Shown: positions 1 to 11,082, counted from the stretch's first letter. The stretch: DNA of 64,000 nucleotides from Prorocentrum cordatum (GCA_963575745.1 CAUYUJ010018649.1:534123-598122), one strand, 5' to 3'. Notes: generated from the sequence alone by a model not told the origin. Made by a program: numbers and translations.

Positions 1-381
1 GCGGCGACGACGACGACCACCAGCAGACCCAGCTCTGGGAGGCGCAGACGTTGGCACCAACACCAATATCAGCGACTGCCTCCACCGAGCGACAATGATC
101 CCGATCTCTGTGATGGTGGCAACTTCTAGGCTTCTCAGGCGGCCGAAATATAACCCAAACACCAGCATCTAGGATCATATTTCCCCTGTTCGCCCCCCAG
201 CGTTGGTAGTGGTGTTAACTCCCTGGTGCTCTGAGGATGGAACAGGGCGCATCATGTGGCGCCTAGAGGACGCCAAGGGTGGCAGGGCCCCCCCTGGCCA
301 AGGAGGCAGACGAGCGTGCAGAGGCAGAGGATGCCCACGGTCCAGGGTTTCGGAGGCGCCTTGCTCCAAGAAGCTCATCCT
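1..381. other. No recognisable gene
   Basis: Starts with a short GAC/ACC-rich stretch and then ordinary GC-rich sequence. No frame has protein-like composition, and no repeat is visible until the inverted-repeat element that begins at 382. Confidence 0.5.
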
Positions 382-538
382 TAACCAGCCTCGAACGTAT
401 CCCTATCCCTAAGGTGGGCGAGCAAAAAGCGAGGACAATCTTAGGGATAGGCCCTCAGAAACTGAGGGAATCCTTAAGATCGGCATCGAGGTGAGGTGAT
501 GTCAAACATAGGGATAAGGATATGTTTCAAACTGGTAA
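382..538. mobile_element. MITE-like element, family B (copy 1 of 3)
   Basis: A 157-bp inverted-repeat element. The left end reads TAACCAGCCTCGAACGTATC and the right end is its degenerate reverse complement, ending ACTGGTAA. It is flanked by the 5-bp direct repeat ATCCT (377-381 and 539-543), the expected scar of a cut-and-paste transposon. Two other copies lie at 45301-45458 and 59675-59832, each with its own 5-bp duplication. There is no coding capacity, so any movement would need a transposase supplied elsewhere. Confidence 0.85.
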
Positions 539-543
539 ATCCT

Positions 544-1933
544 CGCCAGTCCTCTGGGTCCTCTTCGCACCCTGGCAGGGCCACCTTGGAGGAGGGCACC
601 TCCCCGACCCAAAGCAGCGATGCCGCGCAGCGCGGCGGCCTCCGCGCCCCTGGGGGCGACCTGGGTCCCAGGTGCGCCCCCAGGGCCTGTCCAGGGCGCG
701 TTCCGACCCCAGGGGAAGAGACAAACTGCAGAAACTGTACACTTTCGAAGGTCCGCGCTGACTTCTTGGGTCGATGCTGGCCCCGCCCGGGGGCACCCCC
801 AGAACGCCACCAGCAAATCCCGCGACATAAATCTAAGAAACGACCCAAATCCCCGAGCCCCTTTCCGAACCCAAAGCGGTCCTCATTTCAGCGTCAGGAG
901 GAGGAGGAGGAGGAGGAGGCAGAGGAGGTACAGAAGGTTATGTCAGCGTCTTGGCTGTATCTTTGCATCGTTTTATCGCCCTCGAGGCCAGGACCCCAGG
1001 GCGGACCCGGCCGTGTCGACGCGAGTCCCCCCAAGAGGCCCCACGACAGCGAACACGAAGAGTGGGCATCGGCAGCGCTGCCTTCCTTTTTGGAGTCCCG
1101 AAACGGTGTGGTGACGGACCGTGCGGTGACCTCGAAATCTCCCAAGACCTCACCGCACGGTCCGTCACCGCACGGTCTTGGGACCCCGGAGGCCCCTGTC
1201 GCCCGAGACGTCCTCGGACAACGACCCGAGTCCCAAATCCGCGCGGTGACCCCGAATCCCCACCGACGCACCGCACGGTGTGGTCACCACCCCGTTGGGG
1301 GGGCCCCGGACTTCCTCCTCCAGGGCTGCGTGGGGCCCGGGCCTTCTTGCCCGACAGCTTCTCGCAGAGCTCGATGAGGGACTGGGACGACCACACCTCG
1401 GCCAGGCGACGGGCAGAGGGGTGCAGTCCAGCCAGTACCAGGAGGAACGAGAAATTAAGAATGGCAAACACGAGCACGAGGATCGAGGTGGAGGAGGAGG
1501 AGGAAGACAGAGGAATAGGAAGGGGGAGAGGAGGCGGAGCATGCGACAACAGCCACATCGAGGGCACACCCTGGGGGAGGTCTCGCGCATGCCAAGAATC
1601 GTAGGAACGCCGAAGCCAGCTTAGCACTGCTTGTGGTCGATGTGGCGTCCCGAGACGGCAAAATCGACCACAACCACAACCGAAATGCTCATGTGGAGGT
1701 CGCTTGGTTCTCCCCCGAGGGGCCCTCCCGAAGAATCCATTTAGCTGTGGTCGTGGCTCTTCGCTGTGCCTCCAAGAGCTCTGCCACAAGGGGCCTCCGA
1801 AAGGAACGAAGGCCCGTCTGGGCCTCGGCTGCGCCCCGGTGCACGAAGAACGCCAACGGGAGGCCCACGGAGGCCTCGGGACCTCTCACAGCGGGGTATG
1901 GCGAACCCAAACCCCGACTTTGTGGGACTTTCT
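544..1933. other. Gene-less GC-rich stretch with short repeats
   Basis: Holds a degenerate hairpin unit near 735-838 (related to 33706-33836 and 46378-46512), a short (GGA)n tract at 896-928, a segment at about 857-895 that recurs near 61180-61212, and a perfect 19-bp palindrome at 1111-1168. Long open frames exist here, but their Arg/Pro/Gly-rich composition looks like open frames by GC content. No protein family is recognisable. Confidence 0.5.
1111..1168. repeat. Perfect 19-bp inverted repeat with 20-bp loop
   Basis: Arms at 1111-1129 (GTGACGGACCGTGCGGTGA) and 1150-1168 are exact reverse complements around a 20-nt loop. The arm sequence recurs in part (CACCGCACGG) just downstream near 1169-1275, so the site sits in a small cluster of related palindromic words. 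Function unknown. Confidence 0.9.
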
Positions 1934-2099
1934 GAAGGGGCCCTGGGACACACACAAGTAAATACACACAAATAACAGGATTCCCTATATTTTCTTATAT
2001 TTTCTGGGTTTCTGCCTTCCCCCCCACTTCCCATATTTTCCTATATTTTCTTGGGAACCGACGATTAATTGTGTCTGTGTGTTTTTTTTCTCCTCCTGA
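1934..2099. repeat. Dispersed hairpin repeat (copy 1 of 2)
   Basis: Begins GAAGGGGCCCTGGGACACAC and ends with GTCTGTGTGT followed by a pyrimidine tract. The second copy at 4570-4668 has the same order of blocks: an ACACAC run, AGGATTCCC, TATATTTTCT, GGGAAYCGACGATT and TCTGTGT. The second copy is shorter by about 65 bp in its centre. Blocks near the two ends are partly inverted relative to each other. No flanking duplication was found. Confidence 0.6.
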
Positions 2100-3321
2100 C
2101 TTTCGACTTGACATCAACGTTGGGGCCCGACGCCGGGAATGTACCATGAGGGTGGGCGTCCATCCTCGATGGGGGTGCGTCTGAGCAGCCCCCAGCGGGT
2201 GCGTATCTACGCGCTTCCCGGGCGCTTCCCTTCTCTTCTGAGAGGCCAAGAGCTTCTGGGGGGGACTCGGGCACTGGGGGCGGGCCGGGGGGGGGGGGGA
2301 ATCGCCTGCGACTCAAGGTCCCCCCTCCATCGTTGTCGCACCACTCCTTTCCCCTCCTCCAACTCTCCCTGGTCTTCCTGTTCCCCCCACTCCATCCACT
2401 CCATCCCGCTGCTGCTGTTCGTTGTTCTAGTCTCCTCTTTCATCATCCTCTGTTTCCTCCTCCCCATCCTGCTGCTCATCCGCCACCTCCTGCTCCTCCT
2501 CCTCCCCCTCCTCCTACGTGCACAAATCCCCTCTTCCGGCTGCGCGTCACACGATGGGGTCCCGTTTGGAGTTCCATGCCCGATGTGACCCCTGCTTGCG
2601 GATAGGTACAAAACCACCGCAGAGGGAACGGATGGGTGGGAGGGGCACGATGTCAGATATGGTGCGAGCGCACCAAACTTTCCCCATCCCCTCCCCCCCA
2701 TTATCGTTTCCCCTCCCTTCCCCCTCCCCATCCGTCCCTCTCCCCTTCTCCTCCCCTCTTCCCCCCTCCCTCCCCTTCTTCTCCCCCCCCTTCCTTCGTC
2801 ACCCTTCGCTTCTCCTCACCTCCCCCACGTAACACACACACACACACACACACCACTCTCCCTTCCGTCCCCTCTCCGCCAAAGGCCTTCCAGCGGCCTC
2901 CAGACAAGCCGAGGGGGGTGGGCGCGAAGCCTCTCAGAAGCCCGGCGGGGGCCAGAAACGCCATGAATATCTCGATCCTCGGCCCCCCACCTCCCGCCCT
3001 GCCTCCCTCCGCCCTTGTGCCACACGGACAAGATAGAAGGGATGAGACAAACAGACAATCAGACAGTCAACATTAGCTCCATCCGATGTCTCTGAGGATA
3101 GCTGAAGCGCGCTGCGCGCTCCACCTCGTATCAAAGTCACCATTTGGCTAAAACAGGGAACTGACTGCCAAATGACTCTGGAGCGGCGGCTCTGGTCAAG
3201 CCAGGAATGTGCCTTTGAGGCTGGGCCTCGAAGCGACAGGACAATGCCCTACAGAGTCATATTGGCCCCAAGGCACTCCCCATCGATCTCCGACGTATGA
3301 GGGGACCGTGGGGGGCAATCC
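2100..3321. other. Pyrimidine-rich gene-less stretch
   Basis: Contains C-rich and CCT/TCC-rich runs (about 2340-2520 and 2680-2825) and a short (CA)n at about 2831-2853. The open frames here translate into Ser/Pro/Leu repeats or their complements, so I do not call genes. Confidence 0.5.
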
Positions 3322-3479
3322 TTAGGTCGGGTGTGTCGCCCTACAGGGGGACTTTGGGCGAAAATTTAAAAATACTCAAAAAGACCCTCCAAGTGGCCAA
3401 AAATAGTCCAAACGTCCTCCCCATACTATGTTTAACTATTCTTGAATATTCCTCCTGTAGAGGGACAGGCCCGACTTAA
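3322..3479. mobile_element. MITE-like element, family A (copy 1)
   Basis: A 158-bp element with long terminal inverted repeats: left GGTCGGGTGTGTCGCCCTAC, right ending GTAGAGGGACAGGCCCGACT. It is flanked by the exact 8-bp direct repeat GGCAATCC (3314-3321 and 3480-3487). Related copies lie at 25223-25384, 26958-27140 and 44855-45046, with a solo right end at about 60798-60836. Duplications of 8-10 bp and long inverted ends resemble Mutator-like (MULE) derivatives. That assignment is inferred; no transposase is present. Confidence 0.85.
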
Positions 3480-4569
3480 GGCAATCCCGGATAAATCTCA
3501 GGGCGCGATCTACACCCAAACAGCTCGAGGACCAAGAGAAGAGACAGCGCGAGGGAGGGCCGGACGAGAGGAAGAGGAAGAGAGGACCGCAACGCTGCCC
3601 AGGGAAGTTCGCATCGAACGCAACACCTTTCGAGAAAAAAAAAGAAATTAGAAACAAACAACGAGATGCTGCAGAGCTGTTTGGCTCCGCTGGTCATGTT
3701 ACATGTTGTTGTGCCATCCGATACACCCAGTCACTACTGGTCATTGCCTGGTACTGAGGGGTGCCTGGGACCACACGACGAGCGGTAACAACATGTGACA
3801 AGGCGGGGCCGAGATGGACGAGCACGCCGGCCTGGCGGCACAAATGCAGCGGTGCCTTCATTTGGTCGGACTATGAAAACCGTCTGGTCAGCACCAGCAG
3901 CATGCGTCGGTAGCCATGCGAAGAAGAATCCAGCCTTACGAGGGTGACTGGGCGGCATCGTGAATCTTCCATCTGCACCGCTTGTGCCTCCATTCCCTCC
4001 AACTTGGTCTGGATCTCCCGCTCCAAGATCGTGGGAGAGACCCGCCCATGCTTCCACACCATGCCGTCAGGAGGAGGGAGGGGAGAGGATGAAGAAAAGA
4101 GGGGAGGAGGACAAGCTAGGTGCGCTCGCGCCATAGCTGACATCCGACCACTCAACGCCATCCATTCCCATTACGATGATGAAAACTCTACCCGCGAACG
4201 CGTGTCGCAGCGGGCCTGGAGCTCCCAAAATAAAAATGTCGTGTTACACGCAATCGGAGAAAGGGAGCTGCAAACATTACATAGTCGGAGGAGGAGGAGG
4301 AGATGGTGGATGAGAAAGGAGACAAGGAGGATGAGGAAGGAGGAGGACGAGAACGAACAGCGGCAACAGGTAGGAACTGGGACGGGAGCAGCGGACAGGG
4401 CAAGAGGACCAGAGGAAGGCGGAGGAGGGGAAAGGACCCGGATCCAGCAAAGTTGCCCGCGCCGGAGCGAGAGCGTCTTCCTGAACGACATGAGCAGAGC
4501 GCCGATCCCAAAATGAGGCCCACGCTGCAGCAGCAGCACCACGTCGAAGCATCGAAAGCGACCAGATTT

Positions 4570-4668
4570 GAAGGGGCCTGAGACACACACATAGATACAC
4601 AGGATTCCCCATATATTTTCTGGGGAATCGACGATTCATTGCGTCTGTGTATGTTTCTTTCCCTCCTG
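4570..4668. repeat. Dispersed hairpin repeat (copy 2 of 2)
   Basis: The shorter partner of 1934-2099, sharing the ordered blocks ACACACAC, ACAGGATTCCC, ATATTTTCT, GACGATT and GTCTGTGT. It forms an imperfect hairpin with an arm of roughly 20-30 bp. Confidence 0.6.
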
Positions 4669-5164
4669 ATCCCCACAAGGGCAAAAGCGGGAGCAAGAGC
4701 ACGGCTCGACACCCGCTGCGAGCAACATATCCCGTGCGCGGAGCGGGGCGCGCGACTCCCCGTGCCATCTCCGAGGGAGAGAGGCGAGCAACCCTCGGCT
4801 GGAAGAGGCATAGGTAGCAACATGACGGAGGAGAGCGTTGAACATAGATTGGGTTCCCTCCGCCCCCTTAGGGCCGAAAATACCCATCGGTTGGAAGAAA
4901 CAGGCAGGAACATGAAGGAGAAGAGCGTTGAACATATACGTCAGCCCCGTCAGGTGGACGGAAAAGGTGAAGTCACTCGATCATTGGAGTGGGAAGGCGC
5001 TCAAATTAGACCGGAATATGGGAACCCGAAAGTACCTAGTTTCAACGACCGATGGGTACTCATATCGAGTAAGCCCCTAGGCCAGGACGACGACACCATG
5101 GGCGTCCACATCCACCAACGTTTCCCTTTGATTCGCTCTTTGCGGCAGGTCTGAAACCACCATG

Positions 5165-5175
5165 CTTGAGCCAAA
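5165..5175 (-). other. Possible DinoSL relic (3' 11 nt)
   Basis: Read on the minus strand this is TTTGGCTCAAG, the last 11 nt of the DinoSL, followed one base later by an ATG that opens a short reading frame of about 28 codons ending in TAG. Truncated spliced-leader relics are known in retroposed dinoflagellate cDNAs. An 11-nt match is short enough to occur by chance at low odds in 64 kb. Confidence 0.3.
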
Positions 5176-5537
5176 CTGTCACTGCCGCGCTGGCAACTTC
5201 TTGAGCCCAGACGGCTACGGATCCGTGCAATGCCTCTCCCTGAGCGCCTTCCCGACTAAGGCTCAGACCCCCCTGAGTCGTGTCCCACATAACTGGGTAG
5301 AGAATGAGGGAGAGAAGGAGGTGGAGAAGGAGAGGGGAGGAGGAGCACGGTAATGGCTGCAACAGGTTCCACCGCATGCGCAAGACGGAACCCCGTGCAA
5401 GTTGCGGGCCGGGGTCTTCGGGGGGCGGCACAGTCTGCCGACGGCGAGCCCGCACGCGGCCCCGAGAGACGCAGCTCTCTCCCGAGAGCTGATCCCGAAC
5501 AACGCGAGGCCTCGCCTCGGGTCGACCCACGCGCAAC

Positions 5538-5640
5538 CCTCCTCCTCCTCCTCCTCCTCCTCCTCCTCCTCCTCCTCCTCCTCCTCCTCCTCCTCCTCCC
5601 CCTCCCCCTCCCCCTCCTCCTCCTCCTCCTCCTCCTCCTC
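5538..5640. repeat. (CTC)n microsatellite
   Basis: About 100 bp of nearly pure CTC with a CCCCTC interruption in the middle. It is one of about a dozen CTC/GAG tracts in the window. Confidence 0.95.
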
Positions 5641-5670
5641 GGCCTCGCCTCAGGTCGACCCTATCGGCTG

Positions 5671-5842
5671 CACGCAAGAGTGACCCTGGGTAAGAGTGAC
5701 CTTTGGTGCGCGGCTTTGGGGGGGCCGCCAGGGGGGCCAAACGCAAGCGCGCAAGACGCTGCTACCGCATCGCGTTCGGCGATCGGGGGACCCCACTGGG
5801 CCCGCACCAAAGGTCACTCCGGCGAAAGGTCACTCTTACGTG
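5671..5842. repeat. 172-bp inverted-repeat element, family D (copy 1)
   Basis: Ends CACGCAAGAGTGACC and GGTCACTCTTACGTG are inverted, with a second inner pair around AGAGTGACCTTTGGTGCG. The copy at 46599-46770 is also exactly 172 bp and shares most of its interior; a diverged copy lies at about 21383-21530. No convincing target duplication is visible, although GTCGACCC occurs close to both sides here. Probably a non-autonomous mobile repeat. Confidence 0.7.
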
Positions 5843-7792
5843 TAGTCGACCCAAGCGCAACCCCTCCCCCCGGCAGACGAGGCGCTGTGTCGTTTCTCCC
5901 CAGGCTCGCTGCACATGGCGGAATGGAGCTTCATCGCTCCGATGGCATCCAGGGAGGATCCCCTCGATGCTCTCAATTCCCCCCTGTCTCCAGCCCACCC
6001 TCCCCTCCAACTCATCCCTCCTTCCATCCTACTCCCCTCACCCCTCCCCCCTCCCTCGCCCTCTCCCTCCCCCGATCCCTCCCGACTGGCGATTCCTGCC
6101 GCTGCATGGCAATGGTCACATCACAGACTGGGTACAGTGCAGCATGCTGTTCAGCGTAGCGGCTGCAAACCCCGCCCACGTCGCGCAACAACCCAGGCAT
6201 CCGAACTTGTGACTGACTCTCCAGAGTTCTTGACCGCTTCCCTGGGGCCCCTTCTCATGCCGAACCGTTTCTTGACGGTCCCGTGGGCAAGACACCGTCT
6301 GTCGTGATCTTTTTCTACGACGGGAGGACGTCAGGCAAAATCGTTCCTTTCCTCGGGAAGTATAACAATACCGATGCCGCTACTCCCCAGGCACCTCCCG
6401 GGATGCGCTCTGAACATGATTTTGAGGCGAATCCAGCCGTGGCGGCGAGGGCCTTCCAGGAGACCCACAAAGGCAAAAACGATGGAAGGGAGGGAAGGGT
6501 AACAACATCCACACTTTTGTGCTTCGGACTCCCGCAACAAACCGCGCCTTGGGGCCCGTGACGGTGATCGTCTTGCCCACCGTCCGCTCCTCGCTCGCCC
6601 CACCGCGCGCGGGACGCAGGAGCAGATCCCAGACCGATCCTCGATCGATCCTCGATCGAACGATACAGCACCTCGATCGATCGATCGCTCCTAGATCGAT
6701 CCTCGACCGGTGGATCGATCGATCCTCGATCGATCGGGCGCGACGCGCGAGCCTGCGACCCGCGGCCTCCCTGGCAGCCTTCACCCGGGGCCACAGCCGT
6801 GCGCGTGCACTCTGCCGCGCACCGTGCGTGCGCAGGCGCCAGAGACACTTTTTTGATCTGCGGGGCGAGAGCGAACCTCTTCCGCTAAAAGCTAGGCGGG
6901 CTACGCACAGCTTTCATTAGGGAGACGGGGCACAAGAAGGCGGGGCCTCAGGCGGCCGGAGCGGGCGAAGCCCAGGGGTGCAGGCGGTGCCGCAGGCACC
7001 AGAGACACAGCGCGTTCGAAACAACGGAAACACACATGTTCAGCCGTGTGCTGCCTCCGGAGACCCTCGCCGGGCCCCGTGGCCGAAGACAACCCAGGGT
7101 AAAACGCAGGTCTCCGGGGGGGGGGTCTAGACTACCAGGGGCCACGAAGATGTTGAAACATACTCCAACGGGAAGACCTCGCACGATAGTGTGTTTAGCT
7201 TGCCTGGGGATATCCTCTTGCTCTCTCCCCCTGCACCCTCCTGCCTTCTCCTCCTCCTTCTCCTCTTGCCTCATTTTTTTTTGGTTGATTTGATGTTCTC
7301 TCTCGGCAGGGACTATCGAGGAGCATGCGTTCGCCCTACGAAAAGAAAACCGCACGCAACCGAAAAACGCACGGGGAATGGAAGTCCCAGCGATGGCGAG
7401 GCGCTCCGCCAACCGACGCAGGGCGGGTCGCCCCGCCGCGGCCGTGAGCATACACCTGCTGCTGTGTGAAGACCTCGCGCTGCCTCATCCTTCCACCTCC
7501 GCCTCTCTCTGCCTCCTCCTCCCCCCCTCCTCTCTCTCTGCCGTCCTCCTCTCCTCTCTCTCTCTCTCCTCCTCGTTGTCCTCCTCCTCTCCACCTCCTC
7601 CTCCTCTCCCTCCTCCTCTCCGTCCTCCTCCCCGTCCTCCTCTCCTCCTCCTCTCCTCCTCCTCTCCCTCCTCCTCTCCCTTCTCCCTCGTCGCGCTGCC
7701 TCTCTCTGCCTCGTCCTCCTCTTCTCCTCCTCCTCCTCCTCCTTCTCCTGCCTCCTGCTCTCTGCATACTGCCACCCCGTGCCTGCTGCTCC
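5843..7792. other. Gene-less stretch with a GATC-rich tract and pyrimidine runs
   Basis: Holds CT-rich runs (about 5980-6080), a CGATCGAT-rich palindromic tract (6636-6742), a reverse-complement fragment of inverted-repeat family C (about 7333-7400), and a long CTC/CCT-rich pyrimidine tract from about 7485. No frame encodes a recognisable protein. Confidence 0.5.
6636..6742. repeat. ATCGATC-rich self-complementary simple repeat
   Basis: About 105 bp made largely of overlapping ATCGAT/CGATCG words with CCT interruptions. Every word is its own reverse complement, so the tract is palindromic at many registers, unlike the CTC-type tracts that dominate elsewhere. Confidence 0.85.
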
Positions 7793-7852
7793 TCCTCCTC
7801 CTCCTCCTCCTCCTCCTCCTCCTCCTCCTCCTCCTCCTCCTCCTCCTGCTTG
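7793..7852. repeat. (CTC)n microsatellite
   Basis: Pure CTC run closing a pyrimidine-rich tract that begins near 7485. On the minus strand it would encode poly-Glu directly downstream of the candidate exons described below. Confidence 0.95.
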
Positions 7853-7931
7853 TTGAGCGCTGGCACAGGGACACCGTCAAACTCTGCATTCCTTTCCAGG
7901 GCGGCCAGTGCGGTCCTTACTGACCGCCGCA

Positions 7932-8225
7932 GCTATCATCCTGGCACAATCCTGCGAGTCGATATACGCGATGCCGTTCTCGGACTTCTCGTCGCTCCAG
8001 ACCTTATCAGCTCAATAGGATGCTCAAGGCGCCATGTCGGAACACTCGAACTGGTCGCTCACACTACGCAATCGAATTCTGTCAACACGGTAATGCACTG
8101 TCCCATGCCGAAGAATAAGACTTACGCACAAACACGCATATGCCGCAATGCGAACATGGCCTGCTTGACATACTGCATGGCGGCGAGGCTGTCGAAGCAT
8201 CGGAAATATCATGGTGTGTGATTCC
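7932..8225 (-). CDS. Candidate spliced gene, two possible exons, product unknown
   Basis: Two minus-strand blocks have mixed, protein-like composition, unlike the low-complexity frames nearby. One near 8222-8146 includes FDSLAAMQYVKQAMFALRHM and ends at GTAAGT. The other near 7998-7930 includes VWSDEKSENGIAYIDSQDC and ends at GTAAGG. Both ends fit canonical 5' splice sites. A third block near 7905-7860 (TALAALERNAEFDGVPVPA) runs into the CTC-encoded poly-Glu. Start, acceptors and family are not identified. It could equally be a decayed gene. Transcript data would be needed to accept it. Confidence 0.3.
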
Positions 8226-8827
8226 ATTGTCTTCCTGGCCGTATACGGCAGTTGGCCCGCCCCAGACGGCGCCCTAGCGGGGAGGAATCCCCAATGCTAT
8301 TGCAAGGCGGCCCCCAGGTGGCCCAAAGCTCACAAGGACGGCCACAAGACAGCGCAATGTCGGCCCGTGACGGCCAGCAAGAACTGTCCCAACCCGCCAC
8401 AGGATTAGAAAAACAAAAACAAATGTCTAAACACACTTTCGGATATCCCCACAGACTTCTGGGATCGTCGCTGGACATTGGGGCGGCGTCGGAGGCGCCG
8501 ACTTAGGGGCTTTTCGCCGATGCCATACATCCTCGCGAGCTCCGACTGTGTTGTCCCACATGCTTCGTGGGGTTTGGGTGTTCTTCTCAACCGCGTCCCA
8601 CCCGCGACGCCCACACCTCACCTACTTGGTAAGCCCTCCCTCCCTCATAGGATTTGCGCTCTCCCACACACACACACCTCCCCCTCTCCTTCATGTTTCG
8701 CCTTCACTCGCGCGCGCACCATACACAGACGAACACGCTGCCTGACGCAGCACGACGCCCGCAAGAAACACACGTATACAACCGTACGCGCATGATACAC
8801 AAACACAAGACACAAAGACGCGGATCA

Positions 8828-8868
8828 CACACACACACACAAACACACACACACAGCACACATACAGC
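8828..8868. repeat. (CA)n microsatellite
   Basis: About 40 bp of CA with occasional AAA interruptions, followed by ACA-rich sequence to about 8890. Confidence 0.9.
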
Positions 8869-8910
8869 ACGCATACAGCACGCATGCACACAGCGTGACA
8901 TGTCTTCACG

Positions 8911-9156
8911 CCACAAGGGGTGCGCAAGGGCTGGTCCCTCACCGCGGTCTTCATCCGTCTCAGGGTCGCGGGGCGTAGCAAGCGTGGAATTTCCTCCACG
9001 CTACACGGGATGCGCAAGGGGCGGCCCTTCACCGCGGTCTCCATCCGTGCCAGGGTCGTGGGGCGTGGCAGGCGTGGCACTCCCAAATTCCAAATCACAG
9101 GGGGTGCGCAAGGGTGGTCCCTCACCGCGGTCCCCATGTTGCGGGGCGTAGCAAGC
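8911..9156. repeat. 90-bp minisatellite, left part
   Basis: Units begin GGGCGTAGCAAGCGTGG and contain CCCTCACCGCGGTCTCCATC. Unit starts are at 8971, 9061 and 9144 after a partial unit. The array stops abruptly at 9156 where the retrocopy begins and resumes at 11187, so left and right parts are one array split by an insertion. The unit length of 90 bp is 30 codons, which keeps reading frames open by repetition and does not indicate a gene. Confidence 0.9.
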
Positions 9157-9403
9157 CTTTTCTCTTGAATTCATCTGCTTGTCATTGGACAGGCACCGAA
9201 GTGGCAGCGGCGAGGAGCACCTGCCGAGTCGGGGAGAATCAAGCCGGGATGCCAGAAACAGGCCGAAGAGCCTACGCAACCACCTGTGGACTGGCAGATA
9301 CATAGGCTAGCAACTCACCAGTGGGCGCGCCGGGAAGGCCAGACCGCGGCTGAGGGGCGAAGGGAAGACCTGGTGGCCCCCATTGTCCTGCGTCGCTCGC
9401 CTG

Positions 9404-9453
9404 ATGAGCGGCCGCATCATAGCGCAGGATGAGCGACCGCATCATAGCGCACG
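9404..9453. repeat. 24/25-bp direct duplication in the retrocopy 3' UTR
   Basis: Two adjacent copies of GATGAGCGRCCGCATCATAG with following CGCA, just beyond the stop codon of the retrocopied gene. Confidence 0.85.
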
Positions 9454-9454
9454 A

Positions 9455-11082
9455 TCACGCCAGGCTTGCCTCTGCGACTGAGACCACACCGGTTTTGTGT
9501 GTCTTCACCGCGGGCAGGGACAGGTGCTTGGCACACGCCTCTGGAGGAACGATCACGTCCCCGTGATCATCGTCTCCCAGAAGACCTCCGACAGCAAACC
9601 CTGCTCGCCCTAAATGCTTCACGTACAAATTCAAGTAGCGGAGGCCACCATTGACCATCCGTATGCCCATGCACGACTTTCAGCTCAACTTGACCCAGAG
9701 CAACCCATTCGGGAGTCTTGACCTCATACTGCGACACGCTGTAGTGATACCCACCAGCTTGTTTCGCATCTGCCCACGACCCCGTAATATTAAACTCCTG
9801 GAAATACATATCCGCGCAATGTCCTCGCAGCCGGCGCGCATCGGCCTGGACGCGAAGCAATGCGTTTTCAGCGCTCATTCCACGAGGAATGTTGATCAAA
9901 ACGTGGCTGCCCACCTTCATCACGTCGAACCGGTCACCATGAATGTTTTGAAGGTGGGGATCACCGGTGGCAGCAGCCCCGCCGGGAGTGGGGCCCGATC
10001 CTGCAAAGAGCCACGCTTGGTGCTGGAAGCTCTACACCCCAGACGACCCGGCGCCATGTATGAAGTACTCGCCGAAAGGGGCGTTGACATTGTTGGGCCA
10101 GTTCTGCGTCTTCAGCCCGATCCCGACAGGAGAGTCGGCATCGCTGCCGTCAGAGGACTGGCAACTCTGGTCAGGAAGGTTCACGCAGTACCCGATGCGG
10201 GCCCAATTGTTCTCACTGCACTGGGTGTTGATTCCTGGCCGCTGCATATCGCAATTGCCACCTCCGTTCCCATTCCAAAGTCGTCGTACCAGGTTGCCGT
10301 TCCCGGCGGCAGAAACAGATCGGTCCAGGCCTTCTTTCCTTCGGCAGCGGTTCCAGAGCCATAACCCATGTTGAGGCTGCGGATGAAACCCGAACTGAAA
10401 AGCGATTGCGCGCTGGTGTACGTCGCGCCCAGTTCGTACGTGTAGCAATTGTCCAACGTCTTGTAACACAACGTGAGGGCAGAGATCGAAACTGTGTTGA
10501 ACGCCGACATCTTGACGTCCTCGTCGTCAGTCGCTGCTGGAAGCACCGCTTGCCGCGTTCAACACCGAACTGCCATTTGTCCAATAACTGGAGTCGTACT
10601 GGAAAGTGCTGGAGCCTGCCTTCAGCTTCATTAACAAGGTCGCGCCAGTCCGCCGAGTGGCTGCGTCTGGAACGGTGTGCTCCCAGGCCTCTTTGACGAA
10701 CGGGTCCTCTTCGCATGTGACCACGAGCGAGGGGTACTTGGCAATGGTCGCGTCCTTATCTGCTTCTGTCAAGAAGCCATGTACAAATTTCTCTGGACAC
10801 TTTGTTCCTGGCGGACATTCTTCAGTGCCTGCGCAGAACGGGCCCTGGAACTCATTGCACACTGCTTTCACTTCGTCAGCCGTAGCACCGCTGCTCAGCG
10901 TGCACAACCACGACTTCAGACCAGCAGCAGTGTGGGACACGACTGCCGAGGACGCCGATAAAGACTGCCTCGAAGCATTCGTGCCCGTTGTCGACATCTG
11001 CATTAGCTCGACGTCAGCTGCAAAGGCCAGGCTGGACGCCGCTGGCCACGAACAGGCTGGCGAACAAAATGACATGCGCCAT
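9455..11082 (-). pseudogene. Secreted VWD-like (GDPH) protein, disrupted retrocopy
   Basis: The start ATG at 11082 opens a hydrophobic signal-like stretch (HVILFASLFVA). After a frame change, it continues as a Cys-containing extracellular-type region with ECPPGTKCPEKF and later NTQCSENNWARIGYC. Near 9963-9921 it reads GDPHLQNIHGDRFDV, which resembles the start of a von Willebrand type D module, and near 9600 it ends with the related GGLLGDDDH pattern. Frame changes are needed near 11045, 10540, 10275 and 9655, and an in-frame TAG interrupts at 10034-10032. Everything else in the composite is smooth over about 530 residues. The family call rests on the GDPH and GLLG motifs only. The breaks suggest a pseudogene; assembly indels are the alternative for the frameshifts but not for the TAG. 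Confidence 0.7.

Larger units (their letters stand above)
3488..5537. other. Gene-less stretch
   Basis: No protein-like frame. Includes the second copy of the hairpin repeat of 1934-2099 (at 4570-4668), short GGA-rich runs near 4288-4320, and an 11-nt match to the 3' end of DinoSL at 5165-5175 (see the separate entry). Confidence 0.45.

Noticed and set aside
496-1377. Open frame of 293 codons at the start of the window
   Set aside because: Arg/Pro/Ser-rich text, equally long frames on the other strand, and it runs through a GGA tract and a palindrome.
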